From Cupriavidus cauae (GTDB lineage Bacteria > Pseudomonadota > Gammaproteobacteria > Burkholderiales > Burkholderiaceae), in NCBI RefSeq assembly GCF_008632125.1, contig NZ_VWRN01000060.1, forward strand, positions 1-64,000: a stretch of DNA of 64,000 bases, written 5' to 3'. A program made the position numbers and the translations under genes. Shown here in pieces: positions 17,168-25,806 of this stretch (the first letter of the stretch is position 1; the number at the start of each line of letters is the position of its first letter). The notes beneath the pieces were generated by a model. It was not told the DNA's origin. It did not search any database and was given only the letters and a program-made list of their open reading frames with translations.

Positions 17168-17318
17168 TGTCGCGAAACGCGTGAATCGCGACATCAAGCA
17201 TGTCGTAGTGTCGGGAAACGCGCGAATCGCGACATTAAACATTCGGGCAGTGTCGGGAATCGGGGAATTTGCGACACTAAGGGCCGACGTAGTGTCGCGA
17301 AAGGGCACTATCGCGGAT
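17168..17318. repeat. Array of four 26-bp inverted repeats with 41-42 bp period
   Basis: Each unit is an 8-bp dyad with a 10-bp spacer. Unit 1 is TGTCGCGA-N10-TCGCGACA (17168-17193, perfect); unit 2 17209-17234 (TGTCGGGA/TCGCGACA); unit 3 17251-17276 (TGTCGGGA/TTGCGACA); unit 4 17293-17318 (TGTCGCGA/TCGCGGAT). Start-to-start distances are 41, 42 and 42 bp, about four helical turns, so all dyads face the same side of the helix. The array fills much of the 495-bp gap between divergent genes. Options are a multi-site operator or the repeat-rich terminus of a decayed transposon such as an IS21-type element. Confidence 0.85.
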
Positions 17319-17395
17319 TCCCTCCGCGTCACAAAAAGTACGGCGCTAGCAGAGTTCCTCTGTAAAGCCATCGCGCCACTCGTAATACCGGACGT

Positions 17396-18055
17396 ATGAA
17401 GATTCACCGAACAATAGAACTCGGCGCGCTGCTGGCCCAAGTCCGGGCCTGCAGGGCCTGCGAACCGGATTTGCCGCTCGGCGCCCGCCCTGTACTGCAG
17501 GCCTCGCCGCAATCCCGCATCCTGATCGTCGGCCAGGCGCCGGGGACGAAGGTCCACCAGACTGGCATCCCCTGGAACGACGCCAGCGGCAAGCGGCTGC
17601 GTGAGTGGCTGGGCGTCGATGCCGAGACGTTCTACGACCCGACCCGATTCGCCATCGTGCCGATGGGCCTCTGCTATCCCGGCCGCGCTGCCAGTGGCGA
17701 CAAGCCGCCGCGGCCGGAGTGCGCGCCGATGTGGATGGACCGGATTCTGGCCGGGCTGGAGCACATCGAGCTGACGCTGCTCGTCGGCCTCCATGCGCAG
17801 CGGTATTTTCTCGGCGCCGCGAACAAGCCGTCGCTGACCGAGACCGTGATGGCGTGGGCGGAATATGGGCCGCGATATGTTCCGCTGCCGCATCCCTCGC
17901 CGCGCAATGTGGCGTGGTTCCAGCGGAACGCGTGGTTCGGTGAAGAGGTGGTGCCGATGTTGAAGACGCGCGTGGCCGAAGTATTGGAGAACGACGGGGT
18001 CAATGAGGCGGAAAAGGCGGCACCACGTCGAATCGCGGCGAGGCCGCGTCCCTAA
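17396..18055 (+). CDS. Uracil-DNA glycosylase family protein
   Basis: 219 residues. Motif A-like GQAPGTKVHQTGIPWND (residues 46-62) with SGKRLREW, and motif B-like HPSPRN (166-171), place it in the UDG superfamily (COG1573-type, related to family 4/5). Those enzymes excise uracil or deaminated bases. An N-terminal CRAC pair (C19, C22) and further cysteines (C93, C109) could ligate an iron-sulfur cluster as in family 4. The catalytic residue differs between UDG families, so activity is not assured. Alone on its strand downstream of the inverted-repeat array; the C-terminus runs into a low-complexity repeat region. Confidence 0.85.
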   Translation: MKIHRTIELGALLAQVRACRACEPDLPLGARPVLQASPQSRILIVGQAPGTKVHQTGIPWNDASGKRLREWLGVDAETFYDPTRFAIVPMGLCYPGRAASGDKPPRPECAPMWMDRILAGLEHIELTLLVGLHAQRYFLGAANKPSLTETVMAWAEYGPRYVPLPHPSPRNVAWFQRNAWFGEEVVPMLKTRVAEVLENDGVNEAEKAAPRRIAARPRP

Positions 18056-18240
18056 AGCCTCTCTGCAAATCCTTCTGCCAGCGCTTTTGTCAGCGCTTCT
18101 GCCGTCCCTCTTGCCAGCCCTTCTACCAGCCCTTCTGCAGGCCCCCTCTGCAGGCCCCCCTCTGCAGGCCCGCTCTGCACGCCCTTCTGCAGGCCCCTCT
18201 GCAGGCGTCTCTGCAACACTGATTTCCCCATCGGTAAATT
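18056..18240. repeat. Degenerate low-complexity repeats after the UDG-like gene
   Basis: About 180 bp built from variants of 'cttctgccagcgc' and 'tctgcaggccc' with irregular 12-15 bp period. The rest of the gap to 18413 contains no convincing gene. One plus-strand frame gives repetitive LLPALL peptides and the opposite strand gives Ala/Glu/Gly repeats; neither looks like a real protein. Confidence 0.7.
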
Positions 18241-18413
18241 TCACCTCCCCGCCGGGGCGCCGGATCGCTTTATCTGCGAGCTCGCACGCCGCTTTCGCCC
18301 ACCACGCCGGCTCTCCTTCCGCACCGTCGAACTGGCACACCTGATGCTCCCCGCTTTAATCGCTTCCCCGCCGCCGGGCGGGGGGTGTAGCCATTGTTCT
18401 CAAGGAGGCGCAA

Positions 18414-18938
18414 ATGAACGACGGAATGCACGAGGAGCGGCGGGAAGGCATGCAGCGCGAAACGCACGGCAGCAAGCCGGGCCTGCTGCCATTTGCGGTC
18501 GCGGCGGCGGTTGGCGCGGCGATCATGTACCTGTTCGATCCGCAGTCGGGCCGCCGGCGCCGCGCGGAGCTGCGCGACAAGGCCGAGGCAAGCCGCCACG
18601 ACATGCAGGATCTCGCGGAGAAGCAGGCAAAACGGATCACCGACCGGATGCAGGGCATCGCGGCGAAGGTACGTAGCGCGACCGGCCTGGGCAAGCACGC
18701 GGCCGATGACAACACCATCGCCGAGCGCGTTCGCGCGGAAATGGGCCGTCTCGTGGGCCACCCCGGCGCGATCGACGTGGCCGTGGTCGGCGGGCGAGTC
18801 TGGTTGAGCGGACACATCCTGTCGGCCGAACACGAGGCACTGATCGCGGCCGTGCGGGCCATCGCCGGCGTACAGGATGTCGACGATCGCCTGACCGTGC
18901 ACGAGGAAGCCGGCAACGTGCCGGAGTTGCAGAGTTAG
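18414..18938 (+). CDS. BON-domain protein with N-terminal membrane anchor
   Basis: 174 residues; AAGGAGG precedes the ATG. A short polar N-terminus is followed by one hydrophobic segment (LLPFAVAAAVGAAIMYLF, residues ~23-40) and DPQSGRRRRA, a pattern seen in YtxH-like membrane-anchored proteins. The middle is charged and helical. Residues ~105-165 form a BON domain (DNTIAERVRAEMGRLVGHP ... VWLSGHILSAEHEALIAAV ... GVQDVDDRL). BON domains bind phospholipid and are common in envelope-stress proteins. No operon partner. Confidence 0.85.
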   Translation: MNDGMHEERREGMQRETHGSKPGLLPFAVAAAVGAAIMYLFDPQSGRRRRAELRDKAEASRHDMQDLAEKQAKRITDRMQGIAAKVRSATGLGKHAADDNTIAERVRAEMGRLVGHPGAIDVAVVGGRVWLSGHILSAEHEALIAAVRAIAGVQDVDDRLTVHEEAGNVPELQS

Positions 18939-19073
18939 CGGTATCGCGCTGCCGCCCGACAGGCTGGTCTTCCCCGGCCCTGCGGAAGTTCGGCGGTGTG
19001 CGAAGTCAGGTCACCGGGCCCCGCGTGCGGGGGCGACAGCGACCTTATTCGACGCCGCCGGGCTGCGGGCTCA

Positions 19074-19121
19074 AATAACCCCTCGAATAGCCCCTCGAAT
19101 AGCCTCTCGAATGGCCCTTGC
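19074..19121 (-). repeat. Four 12-bp tandem repeats downstream of the second Bug gene
   Basis: Plus-strand units aataacccctcg, aatagcccctcg, aatagcctctcg and aatggcccttgc, starting about 27 bp beyond the stop codon of the minus-strand receptor gene. Confidence 0.85.
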
Positions 19122-19147
19122 ATGGCCGCCCTTGAGCTGTCCGACCG

Positions 19148-20119
19148 TCACGAGTTCTGAATCCCGCGCCGCTTGATGAATTCGCCGCACACCTTGGCGT
19201 CCGTCACGGCGCGCTGCTTGATCGCCTCGGCCGACCCTGCCAGCGGCTCCAGATAGAGCGACGCCAGCTTGCTCTTGACCTGCGGATCCGACAGGAAGGC
19301 CTGCACGGACGCATTCAGCCGAGCCACCACCTTGGCATCCATATTGGCCGGCCCGAGCAAGGCGTACCAGCCAGGCATCACGGGCACGTCCAGACCCGCT
19401 TCCTTGACCGTCGGCACATTGGGCAACTCCTTGGCGCGCTTCTGCCCGACGATCGCCACCGGCACCACGTTGCCGCCCGTGATCTGCGGCAGCGCCGAAC
19501 CCACCACGCTGACCATCGCATCGACTTCGCCGGCGATCACGCCGGTCAGCGCCGGACCCGAGCCCTTGTAGGCGGCGTGTGTCAGCTTGATGCCGGCCTT
19601 GTCGGCCAGCATCTCCATCGCCAGATGCGTGGAATTGCCGACGCCGGCGCTGCCGAAAGTCAGTCCGCCGGGCTTGGCCTTCGCCTTCTCGATGAACTGG
19701 GCCATCGACGTGATGCCGCTGGCCTTGCTGGTCACCAGCACGAACGGCGTATCGACCACGGGAGCAATGAAGGTGAAGTCCTTCTGCGGATCGTAGGGCA
19801 GCGACTTGTACAGATGCTGGTTGAAGCTGACCTGCGACACACCGGTCAGCAGCAGCGTGTAGCCGTCGGCGGGCTGCTTGGCCACGAAGGACGTGCCGAT
19901 GATGCCGTTGGCGCCGGCGCGATTGTCGACCACCACGGACTGACCCAGCTCCTGGCTCAGCTTGTCGCCCAGCATCCGCGCGACCACGTCGCCGCCCGAG
20001 CCCGCCGACTGCGGCACGATCAGCCGGACAGGACGGTTGGGATAGGCATCCTGCGCCATCGCGGCGCCGGACAGCGTCATCAGGGCCGCCATCGCGGCGC
20101 CCATCAAGGAACGGTACAT
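19148..20119 (-). CDS. Bug/TctC-family periplasmic solute-binding protein
   Basis: 323 residues from ATG 20119 (MYRSLMGAAMAALMTLSG), with GGGGAGAA just upstream; the frame extends 70 residues further without homology. Signal peptide ends at AMA, then QDAYPNRPVRLIVPQSAGSG. Family motifs: VVDNRAGANGIIGT, YDPQKDFTFIAPV, GLTFGSAGVGNSTHLAMEML, AAYKGSGPALTGVIAGEVD. Likely binds a carboxylate for a tripartite tricarboxylate transporter encoded elsewhere. Divergent from the CocE-like hydrolase gene across a 462-bp region containing two matched palindromes, so the pair may be co-regulated. Confidence 0.92.
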   Translation of the reverse strand: MYRSLMGAAMAALMTLSGAAMAQDAYPNRPVRLIVPQSAGSGGDVVARMLGDKLSQELGQSVVVDNRAGANGIIGTSFVAKQPADGYTLLLTGVSQVSFNQHLYKSLPYDPQKDFTFIAPVVDTPFVLVTSKASGITSMAQFIEKAKAKPGGLTFGSAGVGNSTHLAMEMLADKAGIKLTHAAYKGSGPALTGVIAGEVDAMVSVVGSALPQITGGNVVPVAIVGQKRAKELPNVPTVKEAGLDVPVMPGWYALLGPANMDAKVVARLNASVQAFLSDPQVKSKLASLYLEPLAGSAEAIKQRAVTDAKVCGEFIKRRGIQNS

Positions 20120-20323
20120 CTGCAGTTCTCCCCAATCATGCGAATTGAAATGGTCTCGACGGCTGCGGTTCGCTGGCTGCGTTTCGCTGGCCGCGTTTCG
20201 CTGGCTCCATTGGCACCGGCGCGCCACACGCCCTCCCATCGGCGCAATGCGCCGCCATCGATCCGGCTTGTAGAGCGATGGTAAGAATTCGCGCGAGTGC
20301 CAACCAATACGGAATCTCGATGT

Positions 20324-20346
20324 CGCCATAGGTCGAACCTATGGCG
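20324..20346. promoter_or_regulatory. Candidate operator, 10-bp perfect inverted repeat
   Basis: CGCCATAGGT-CGA-ACCTATGGCG; its core ATAGG-N5-CCTAT recurs at 20483-20497. Located between the divergent Bug and CocE-like genes. A LysR gene lies just after the CocE-like gene and is the obvious candidate binder. The rest of the 462-bp gap holds a 14-bp repeat around 20160-20205 and no gene I can support. Confidence 0.5.
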
Positions 20347-20482
20347 GATTCCGGGCTGCCCCTCCCGCGGGCATCGGGAATCGCCGCGGTGCATGCCCCG
20401 CGTTTTGCATCGGCATTCGGCCCTGCTTTGGCGCATCTCGATGCGCTCGCGGCCGATCTTGCGCGCCGCGGCGCAGCATGCC

Positions 20483-20497
20483 ATAGGCCAGCCCTAT
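20483..20497. promoter_or_regulatory. Second ATAGG-N5-CCTAT palindrome
   Basis: Same core as the element at 20328-20342, 155 bp away and 85 bp upstream of the CocE-like start. Confidence 0.45.
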
Positions 20498-20581
20498 ATC
20501 CATATCGGCATTTCGTCTTTCCGGGGCTCGGGGGGCGCTGCTTACCATTGCCGCAAGCCAACCGACCTCAACGCAAGATTC

Positions 20582-22441
20582 ATGTCCGATATCGATCTCC
20601 GCGGCAATGCCTGGAAAACGCCGGCCAGCACCTATCTCGAAGCGCGCCCCTCGCGCTTTTCTGTTCCCGATGCGCCGCTGTCCTGTTATGTGACGATGCG
20701 CGACGGATGCCGGCTCGCGGTCGATGTCTTCGTGCCGCAGCCGCTGGAGGCCGAAGGGCCGGTCCGCGACAACGATGCGCCGGCGCGCTATCCGACCATC
20801 GTCATCTTCACGCCCTATTTCCGCCGTTTCCGGCTGCGCGAGCCCGGTGCGGAGCCGAGCCCGAATACCGCTAAATACCGCGACGCCTTCGTACCGAAGG
20901 GCTATGCGGTAGTGGTGGTCGACGTACGCGGCACCGGCGCCAGCTTCGGCACGCGTGACGCGCTGCGATCGCCGACCGAGCGTGACGACTATTTCGAGAT
21001 CGCGGACTGGATCGTGGCGCAGCCCTGGTCCAATGGCCGCATCGGCTCGACCGGCATCTCCTATCTGGGCGCGGCCGCCTGTTTCCTGGCCAGCACGGGC
21101 CATCCCGCGGTCAAGGCGATCGCCCCGCTGTTCGCGGTCTCCGACATCTACAGCGAGCAGCTGTACCCGGGCGGCCTGCTGTCCAAGGTCTGGGTGCAGG
21201 CCTATGACGAACTGATGGTCGCGCTCGATCAGGACGATCGCGCGCTGCTGGCCCGCTATCCCTACTTCAACGATCCGCGCTTCGATGGACCGGAGCGGGT
21301 CGACGCGGACACCGACGGCAGCCTGGTACAAGCGGCCATCGAGCAGCATCGCAACAACTTCGCGCTGGCCGATCTGGCGCCGGAGTTCGCCTTCCGCGAT
21401 GGCGCCACGCAGCACGACCCGGCGCTCGATTCGGGCAGCTGCAGCCCCTATCGCTATCTCGACGGCATTGCGCAGGACGTCGCGGTGTATTCGATCTCGG
21501 GCTGGTACGACGGCGGCGGCTATGCGAATGGCGCGATCACCCGCTTCCTTTCACTGCCCAATCACGACAGCCGGCTGCTGCTGGGCCCCTGGGACCACGG
21601 CGCGCGCACCAATATCTCGCCGTGGCGCAACCACGCCGCCGCCGACTTCCCGCTGCTGGCCGAGGTACTGCGCTTCTTCGATCATCATCTGATGCAATTG
21701 CCCACCGGGCTCGAGCATGAGGCCCGCGTCCACTACTACAGCGTGCACGACGAGCAATGGCATGCGGCCGCGACCTGGCCCCCGGTGCCGGTGGATGACA
21801 CGCAGCGGCTGTATCTGAGCGCGGATGCGGAAAGCCTGTCGCCGGCATGTCCCGCGGCGGAATCGGACCGCGACACGATGGCCGACTTCAACTGGTCCAC
21901 CGGCCGCCAAACCCGCTATGAGCGGCTCGGCGCGGCCAATATCGAGGACTACTACCCGGACTGGAGTGAACGGCAGCAGGACCTGCTGTCCTTCGATGGC
22001 GCGGTGCTGACGGCGCCGCTGTCGATCGCCGGCCATGTCGTGCTGAACATTGGCCTCGCCAGCTCGCAGCCCGACGCCGCGCTGCATGTCTTCCTGTCCG
22101 AGGTCGAGGCGTCCGGGCAAGTGCGCTACATCACCGAAGGCATGCTGCGCGCGCTGCATCGCAGGACCGCGCCGTGCCCGCCGGAATACCGCACCACGTG
22201 GCCCTACCGCACGTTCGCGAAGGCCGACGCGGCGCGTCTGGTGCCGGGGCAGACCGAGCGCCTGCACTTTGCGATGCTGCCCGTCGCGTGGACGTTGGCC
22301 GCCGGAAGCCGGCTGCGTCTGTCGATCGCCGGCGCGGACCGTGGGCACTTCCCGCAGGTGCCGCACGGCCGTCCGCCGCGGCTGTCGATCCGACTCGGCG
22401 GCGAGCTGGCTTCGTATCTCGATCTGCCGATTCGCCGCTAG
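20582..22441 (+). CDS. CocE/NonD-family hydrolase (X-Pro dipeptidyl-peptidase-like)
   Basis: 619 residues from ATG 20582; the open frame reaches 95 codons further upstream but those lack homology. An alpha/beta-hydrolase domain (~35-330) has nucleophile S160 in GISYLG, the oxyanion/lid region VDVRGTGASFGTRD, later GWYDGGGYANG and LLGPWDHGARTN supplying Asp and His. A C-terminal jelly-roll domain of the PepX type follows (AVLTAPLSIAGHVVLNIGL ... GSRLRLSIAGADRGHF). Family members hydrolyse esters or amides, including cocaine and acylated beta-lactams. No signal peptide, so probably cytoplasmic. Followed by a LysR gene. Substrate unknown. Confidence 0.88.
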   Translation: MSDIDLRGNAWKTPASTYLEARPSRFSVPDAPLSCYVTMRDGCRLAVDVFVPQPLEAEGPVRDNDAPARYPTIVIFTPYFRRFRLREPGAEPSPNTAKYRDAFVPKGYAVVVVDVRGTGASFGTRDALRSPTERDDYFEIADWIVAQPWSNGRIGSTGISYLGAAACFLASTGHPAVKAIAPLFAVSDIYSEQLYPGGLLSKVWVQAYDELMVALDQDDRALLARYPYFNDPRFDGPERVDADTDGSLVQAAIEQHRNNFALADLAPEFAFRDGATQHDPALDSGSCSPYRYLDGIAQDVAVYSISGWYDGGGYANGAITRFLSLPNHDSRLLLGPWDHGARTNISPWRNHAAADFPLLAEVLRFFDHHLMQLPTGLEHEARVHYYSVHDEQWHAAATWPPVPVDDTQRLYLSADAESLSPACPAAESDRDTMADFNWSTGRQTRYERLGAANIEDYYPDWSERQQDLLSFDGAVLTAPLSIAGHVVLNIGLASSQPDAALHVFLSEVEASGQVRYITEGMLRALHRRTAPCPPEYRTTWPYRTFAKADAARLVPGQTERLHFAMLPVAWTLAAGSRLRLSIAGADRGHFPQVPHGRPPRLSIRLGGELASYLDLPIRR

Positions 22442-22585
22442 TCCCGCGGCTGGTCCTGTGGCGGGCCCCGCTGCGGAACGCGCAGCGGGGCGCCGGCGGA
22501 TGCTACATTGCCGGCGTCCCCGCCACCGATCCGGCCGCATTCGCGACCGATTGGCGCGAGCCACCATGCCACCGCCTCGCCGAAT

Positions 22586-23539
22586 ATGGACCTGAAGCAG
22601 CTGCGCTATTTCGCGCGCATCGTCGAACTGGAGAGCATCACCGCCGCGGCCGATGCGCTCCATATCGCCCAGCCCTCGCTGAGCCAGCACGTCGCCAACC
22701 TCGAAGCCGAACTCGACGCCAGATTGCTGGTGCGCGGCCCCTCGGGCACCAGACCCACCGACACCGGCCTTATCCTCTACCGCCACGCCAAGATGGTGCT
22801 GCGGCAGATGGAAGAGGCCAAGGCCGCGGTACAGCACGGCCGCGACGTGCCATGCGGCCACGTCAGCGTGGGCTTGCCGACCAGCACCTCCCGCGTGCTG
22901 GCCCTGCCGCTGCTGCGGCATGTGACCGAGCACTTCCCCGATATCACGCTGGAGATTGTCGAAGGCTCCAGCGCCGATCTGGCCGAATCGCTGGCGCTGC
23001 AGAAGCTCGACCTCGCCGTGGCGATGGACGTGCAGCAGCGCCCCAACATGCAGTCGACCCCGCTGCTCGACGAACAGCTGATGCTGGTCGGCCGGCCAAT
23101 TCCAGAACGTCCGGGACATCCGGGACATCCCCACGCCATCACGCTGGCGCAGGCCGCGGCGCTGCCGCTGCTGCTGCCCAGCTTCCCCAATTCGGTCCGC
23201 GTGCTGTGCGATCGCGCGCTGGTCAGTGCCGGCCTGCAATGCCGCCTGGTCGCGGAGACCAGCGCGGTATCGGTGCTGCTGTCCGCCGTGCGCGAGGGAC
23301 TGGGATGGACCATCCTGCCGTGGTCCGCGCTGGCCGGCGACGAAGACGATGCGCTTGCGGCGATGTCGATTACCGACGCGACGCTGGAGCGGCGCGTCAG
23401 CCTGTGCCTGTCGTCGTCGGCAAGCCTGAGCCTGGCGTGCCGCAGCGTCGAGGCCGCGCTGCAGACCATCGTGTCCGAGATGGTCGGGAGCGGGCAGTGG
23501 AAGGGAGTCAGGCTGATCGGCGGAGCTTCGCCGGGCTAG
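22586..23539 (+). CDS. LysR-type transcriptional regulator (CatM/Nac-like)
   Basis: 317 residues from ATG 22586 (MDLKQLRYFARIVELESITAAA). DNA-binding domain with AADALHIAQPSLSQHVANL, then an effector domain. Begins 144 bp after the CocE-like gene in the same direction; it may regulate that hydrolase and the divergent Bug gene through the two ATAGG-N5-CCTAT palindromes. The stop codon lies inside a ~42-bp duplication (23511-23593). Confidence 0.9.
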   Translation: MDLKQLRYFARIVELESITAAADALHIAQPSLSQHVANLEAELDARLLVRGPSGTRPTDTGLILYRHAKMVLRQMEEAKAAVQHGRDVPCGHVSVGLPTSTSRVLALPLLRHVTEHFPDITLEIVEGSSADLAESLALQKLDLAVAMDVQQRPNMQSTPLLDEQLMLVGRPIPERPGHPGHPHAITLAQAAALPLLLPSFPNSVRVLCDRALVSAGLQCRLVAETSAVSVLLSAVREGLGWTILPWSALAGDEDDALAAMSITDATLERRVSLCLSSSASLSLACRSVEAALQTIVSEMVGSGQWKGVRLIGGASPG

Positions 23540-23593
23540 GCGGGGCCCATGCGGCTGATCGGCGCAGCTGGGCCGGGCTGACGAGGCCCACGC
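23511..23593 (+). repeat. Tandem ~42-bp duplication spanning the LysR gene stop codon
   Basis: Unit 1 (23511-23552) contains the last codons and TAG; unit 2 (23553-23593) is a diverged copy in the 3' intergenic region. Both begin ggctgatcggcg. The second copy runs to within 8 bp of the convergent hydrolase gene. Confidence 0.8.
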
Positions 23594-23600
23594 GGCCGAT

Positions 23601-24278
23601 TCACGCCTCGGCGGATGCGGGCGGGCGCTCCAGATAGCTGGCGACCTGGCGCCTCAGCACCGGCAGCTTGCCAGTAAAGAAATGGTCCGCGCCGGGCACC
23701 ACCACGACGGGCAGCTGCTGCGGACGGGCCCAATCGAAGATGGCCGACAGCGCGACGCGCTCGTCGTCCTCCCCATGAATCACCAGTGCATTGGCGGGGA
23801 CCGGCGGCGTATCGTAGCTGCGGTGATTCGCAACGGGGCCGGACGGCATGCCGGTCAGAATCAGATGATCGATCGCGATGCCGCGTTGCGTAAGCTGGAC
23901 CGATGCCAACGCCGCAACGAAGGCGCCGAAGGAGAAGCCCGCCAGCGCCAGCGGCAGACCCGGGTACTGCTCGCGCAGATGGTCGACCACCGCCAGCATG
24001 TCGTTCGTCTCGCCGACACCGGCGTCGTGCTCGCCCTGCGTCGCGCCGACGCCGCGAAAATTCGGTCGCACCGCGAGAAAGCCATGCGCGGTCAATTCGC
24101 GGGCCAGCTGGTGCGGCACCTTGTGGTCAGCGGTGCCGCCCTGCATCGGATGAGGATGGCCGACCACGGCAATGCCCTGCACCGCGTCTTTCGGCGAGTC
24201 GATCAGCAATTCGATATCGCCAGCCTCGCCGCGAATCAGCGTGCGGGTCGTCGTTCCGGGGGTGATTGTCAGTGCCAT
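23601..24278 (-). CDS. Alpha/beta hydrolase (COG2945-like)
   Basis: 225 residues from ATG 24278. Short alpha/beta-hydrolase fold without a lid: VVGHPHPMQGGTADHKVPHQLAREL near the N-terminus, nucleophile Ser in GFSFGAF, Asp in HGEDDERV and His in GADHFF. This is the pattern of the COG2945 group of small serine hydrolases, which are often uncharacterised esterases. Convergent with the LysR gene; no operon partner. Confidence 0.82.
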   Translation of the reverse strand: MALTITPGTTTRTLIRGEAGDIELLIDSPKDAVQGIAVVGHPHPMQGGTADHKVPHQLARELTAHGFLAVRPNFRGVGATQGEHDAGVGETNDMLAVVDHLREQYPGLPLALAGFSFGAFVAALASVQLTQRGIAIDHLILTGMPSGPVANHRSYDTPPVPANALVIHGEDDERVALSAIFDWARPQQLPVVVVPGADHFFTGKLPVLRRQVASYLERPPASAEA

Positions 24279-24425
24279 GGCTTGTCTTCGATCGTTGGAT
24301 GCGGCGGAGTTGATCCGCTTTGCAATGATCGAATGGTAAGGCAATTGGTTAATGCGGGCCTTTGTTGGGATGTTGCCCGATGGATTGATTGATTGACTGC
24401 GACGACGGTCGTCGCGTCCCTCACT

Positions 24426-24983
24426 CTAGCGTGCGCCGGCCCTGGTTGCCTCTGCGTGGCGCAATACGAAGTCGGCGGTTTCCTCCACCGTCATGGCCGA
24501 GGTATCGAGCCACAAGCCGATTCGCGGCGTGTGCTCCAGCCCTGCAGCCAGCGAAGCAGGGGTCCAATCACCGGCATAGGCGGTCTTGCGCCGTTCGGCA
24601 TCGCGCCGCGCGACCACGTCCAACGCGGGGTTCAGCACCAGTACGCCGGGCGACCAGCGGGACAGCCTCGTGTGGACCTCGTCGAGATACTCACCGAGTA
24701 TCACGTCCTGATAGATCACCGTGAAGCCCGCATCGGCATAGGCTTCGCACGCGTCGCACGCCAGGCGGTAGCGCAGCGAGAGTTGTTGCAGGGCCTCGTG
24801 CGTCAGTTCGGGTGTGATCTCCGCTCTGCCGTTCACGATCATTTTGCGGAACGTGTCGCCACGCAGGTGGACGGACTTTGGCAACCGCTCCGCGATGGCC
24901 TGAGCCACCGACGATTTGCCGGCGGCCATCAGGCCGGTGATGATCAGGATGTTGGGGAACAAGGCCGGCTTCAAGATTTCCAT
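24426..24983 (-). CDS. P-loop nucleoside/antibiotic-kinase-like protein
   Basis: 185 residues from ATG 24983; an upstream in-frame ATG at 25016 is equally possible because neither has a strong ribosome site. Walker A in IITGLMAAGKSSVAQAIAERL, then HLRGDTFRKMIVNGR, VIYQDVILGEYLDEV and a C-terminal LWLDTSAMTVEETADFVL. This arrangement matches AAA_33 / chloramphenicol-phosphotransferase-like small-molecule kinases. The substrate cannot be named. It borders the AT-rich patch that begins at about 25020. Confidence 0.75.
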   Translation of the reverse strand: MEILKPALFPNILIITGLMAAGKSSVAQAIAERLPKSVHLRGDTFRKMIVNGRAEITPELTHEALQQLSLRYRLACDACEAYADAGFTVIYQDVILGEYLDEVHTRLSRWSPGVLVLNPALDVVARRDAERRKTAYAGDWTPASLAAGLEHTPRIGLWLDTSAMTVEETADFVLRHAEATRAGAR

Positions 24984-25053
24984 ATTGCACCAATGGCTTA
25001 ATTCGCATGTCGTCAAAATGAAATCACGCCGGGATCGCAGCGGAAGCTAACTT

Positions 25054-25317
25054 CTACGGAAACAGGAAAGCCCATTGTGATCTAACGAGGTTCACAAACC
25101 CAGACAGCGCCATTGCGATCGCAATGGTTGGCACAAATCCTAACGCCGGCTCTTTATAGGCTATCCACGCAAAAACCAACACTCCCATAAAGACACTCGA
25201 CTTAATCCAATACAAGAATTTGGCTGTTCTTGTATCTGTTAAATTTTTACCAAATACAAGCCAAGTTATAAACATTGAAGCAACACAAATCAAGACCACA
25301 CCGATCCCGATATCCAT
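25054..25317 (-). CDS. Small three-helix membrane protein
   Basis: 87 residues with three hydrophobic segments: IGVVLICVASMFITWLVF (~4-22), SSVFMGVLVFAWIAY (~40-54) and VPTIAIAMALSGFVNLV (~62-78). No recognised family. AT-rich codon use unlike its neighbours. Clusters of small integral membrane proteins like this are often orphan immunity proteins for contact-dependent or secretion-system toxins, but no toxin gene is present here, so that is only a suggestion. Confidence 0.6.
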   Translation of the reverse strand: MDIGIGVVLICVASMFITWLVFGKNLTDTRTAKFLYWIKSSVFMGVLVFAWIAYKEPALGFVPTIAIAMALSGFVNLVRSQWAFLFP

Positions 25318-25415
25318 CTATTTCGCTCCGCAAATCTTCTTACTGGCGTAACGTCCGCTCACTATCGCTCTAAATGGCGATGGGCCGCGTACCCAAACCG
25401 CCATTGCGCCGCCCT

Positions 25416-25724
25416 CTATTCGCGTGATTCCACGGGCTCACATCCACCGAAATCCAGGCCACATTTTCTACATATCTTTGGGCCAAGATCTATGGCCATA
25501 AAAGGTGGTAACCGGGGAATCGCACGACACTTCGGGCAGCGGTAGTTTTTGCGGACAAAGAATATTCCCCAAGACACATAAGCAACAACCAATACGGTGT
25601 GAAAAATAGGGGAATCGAAGACGGCAAACCCGGCAAAGAATAAGCAAAATATAAATGCCGAAACCACAATCAACGTCCACCTTGCCCGATCGAACTGCTG
25701 CAGATCCTTTTTATTTACCGGCAT
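25416..25724 (-). CDS. Small membrane protein with C-terminal zinc ribbon
   Basis: 102 residues from ATG 25724, where GGAGAGG lies upstream; the in-frame ATG at 25742 overlaps that ribosome site. Two membrane helices (LIVVSAFIFCLFFAGFAVF and FHTVLVVAYVSWGIFFV) precede a CPKC ... CRKC four-cysteine zinc-ribbon motif. No known function. AT-rich, in the same patch and orientation as the other small membrane genes. Confidence 0.65.
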   Translation of the reverse strand: MPVNKKDLQQFDRARWTLIVVSAFIFCLFFAGFAVFDSPIFHTVLVVAYVSWGIFFVRKNYRCPKCRAIPRLPPFMAIDLGPKICRKCGLDFGGCEPVESRE

Positions 25725-25806
25725 TATGTCCTCTCCTACCATAGAATCTCAGGCTGACGCTGATGTTTTAGCCATCTCAATTATTATCATCATAAGTTCG
25801 TTTCAT

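Noticed and set aside
17168..17318. Possible CRISPR array
   Set aside because: The repeats are degenerate dyads, the intervening segments are only 15-17 bp, and no cas genes are present.
17181..17399. 72-codon plus-strand frame
   Set aside because: Lies entirely over the inverted-repeat array and reflects its periodicity.
17150..18340. 396-codon minus-strand frame beginning MCQFDGAEGEP
   Set aside because: Runs through the repeat region and antisense to the UDG-like gene; only low-complexity Ala/Glu/Arg sequence and no family match recognised.
18003..18344. 113-codon plus-strand frame with LLPALL repeats
   Set aside because: Generated by the low-complexity DNA repeat after the UDG-like gene and overlapping its end; no ribosome site.
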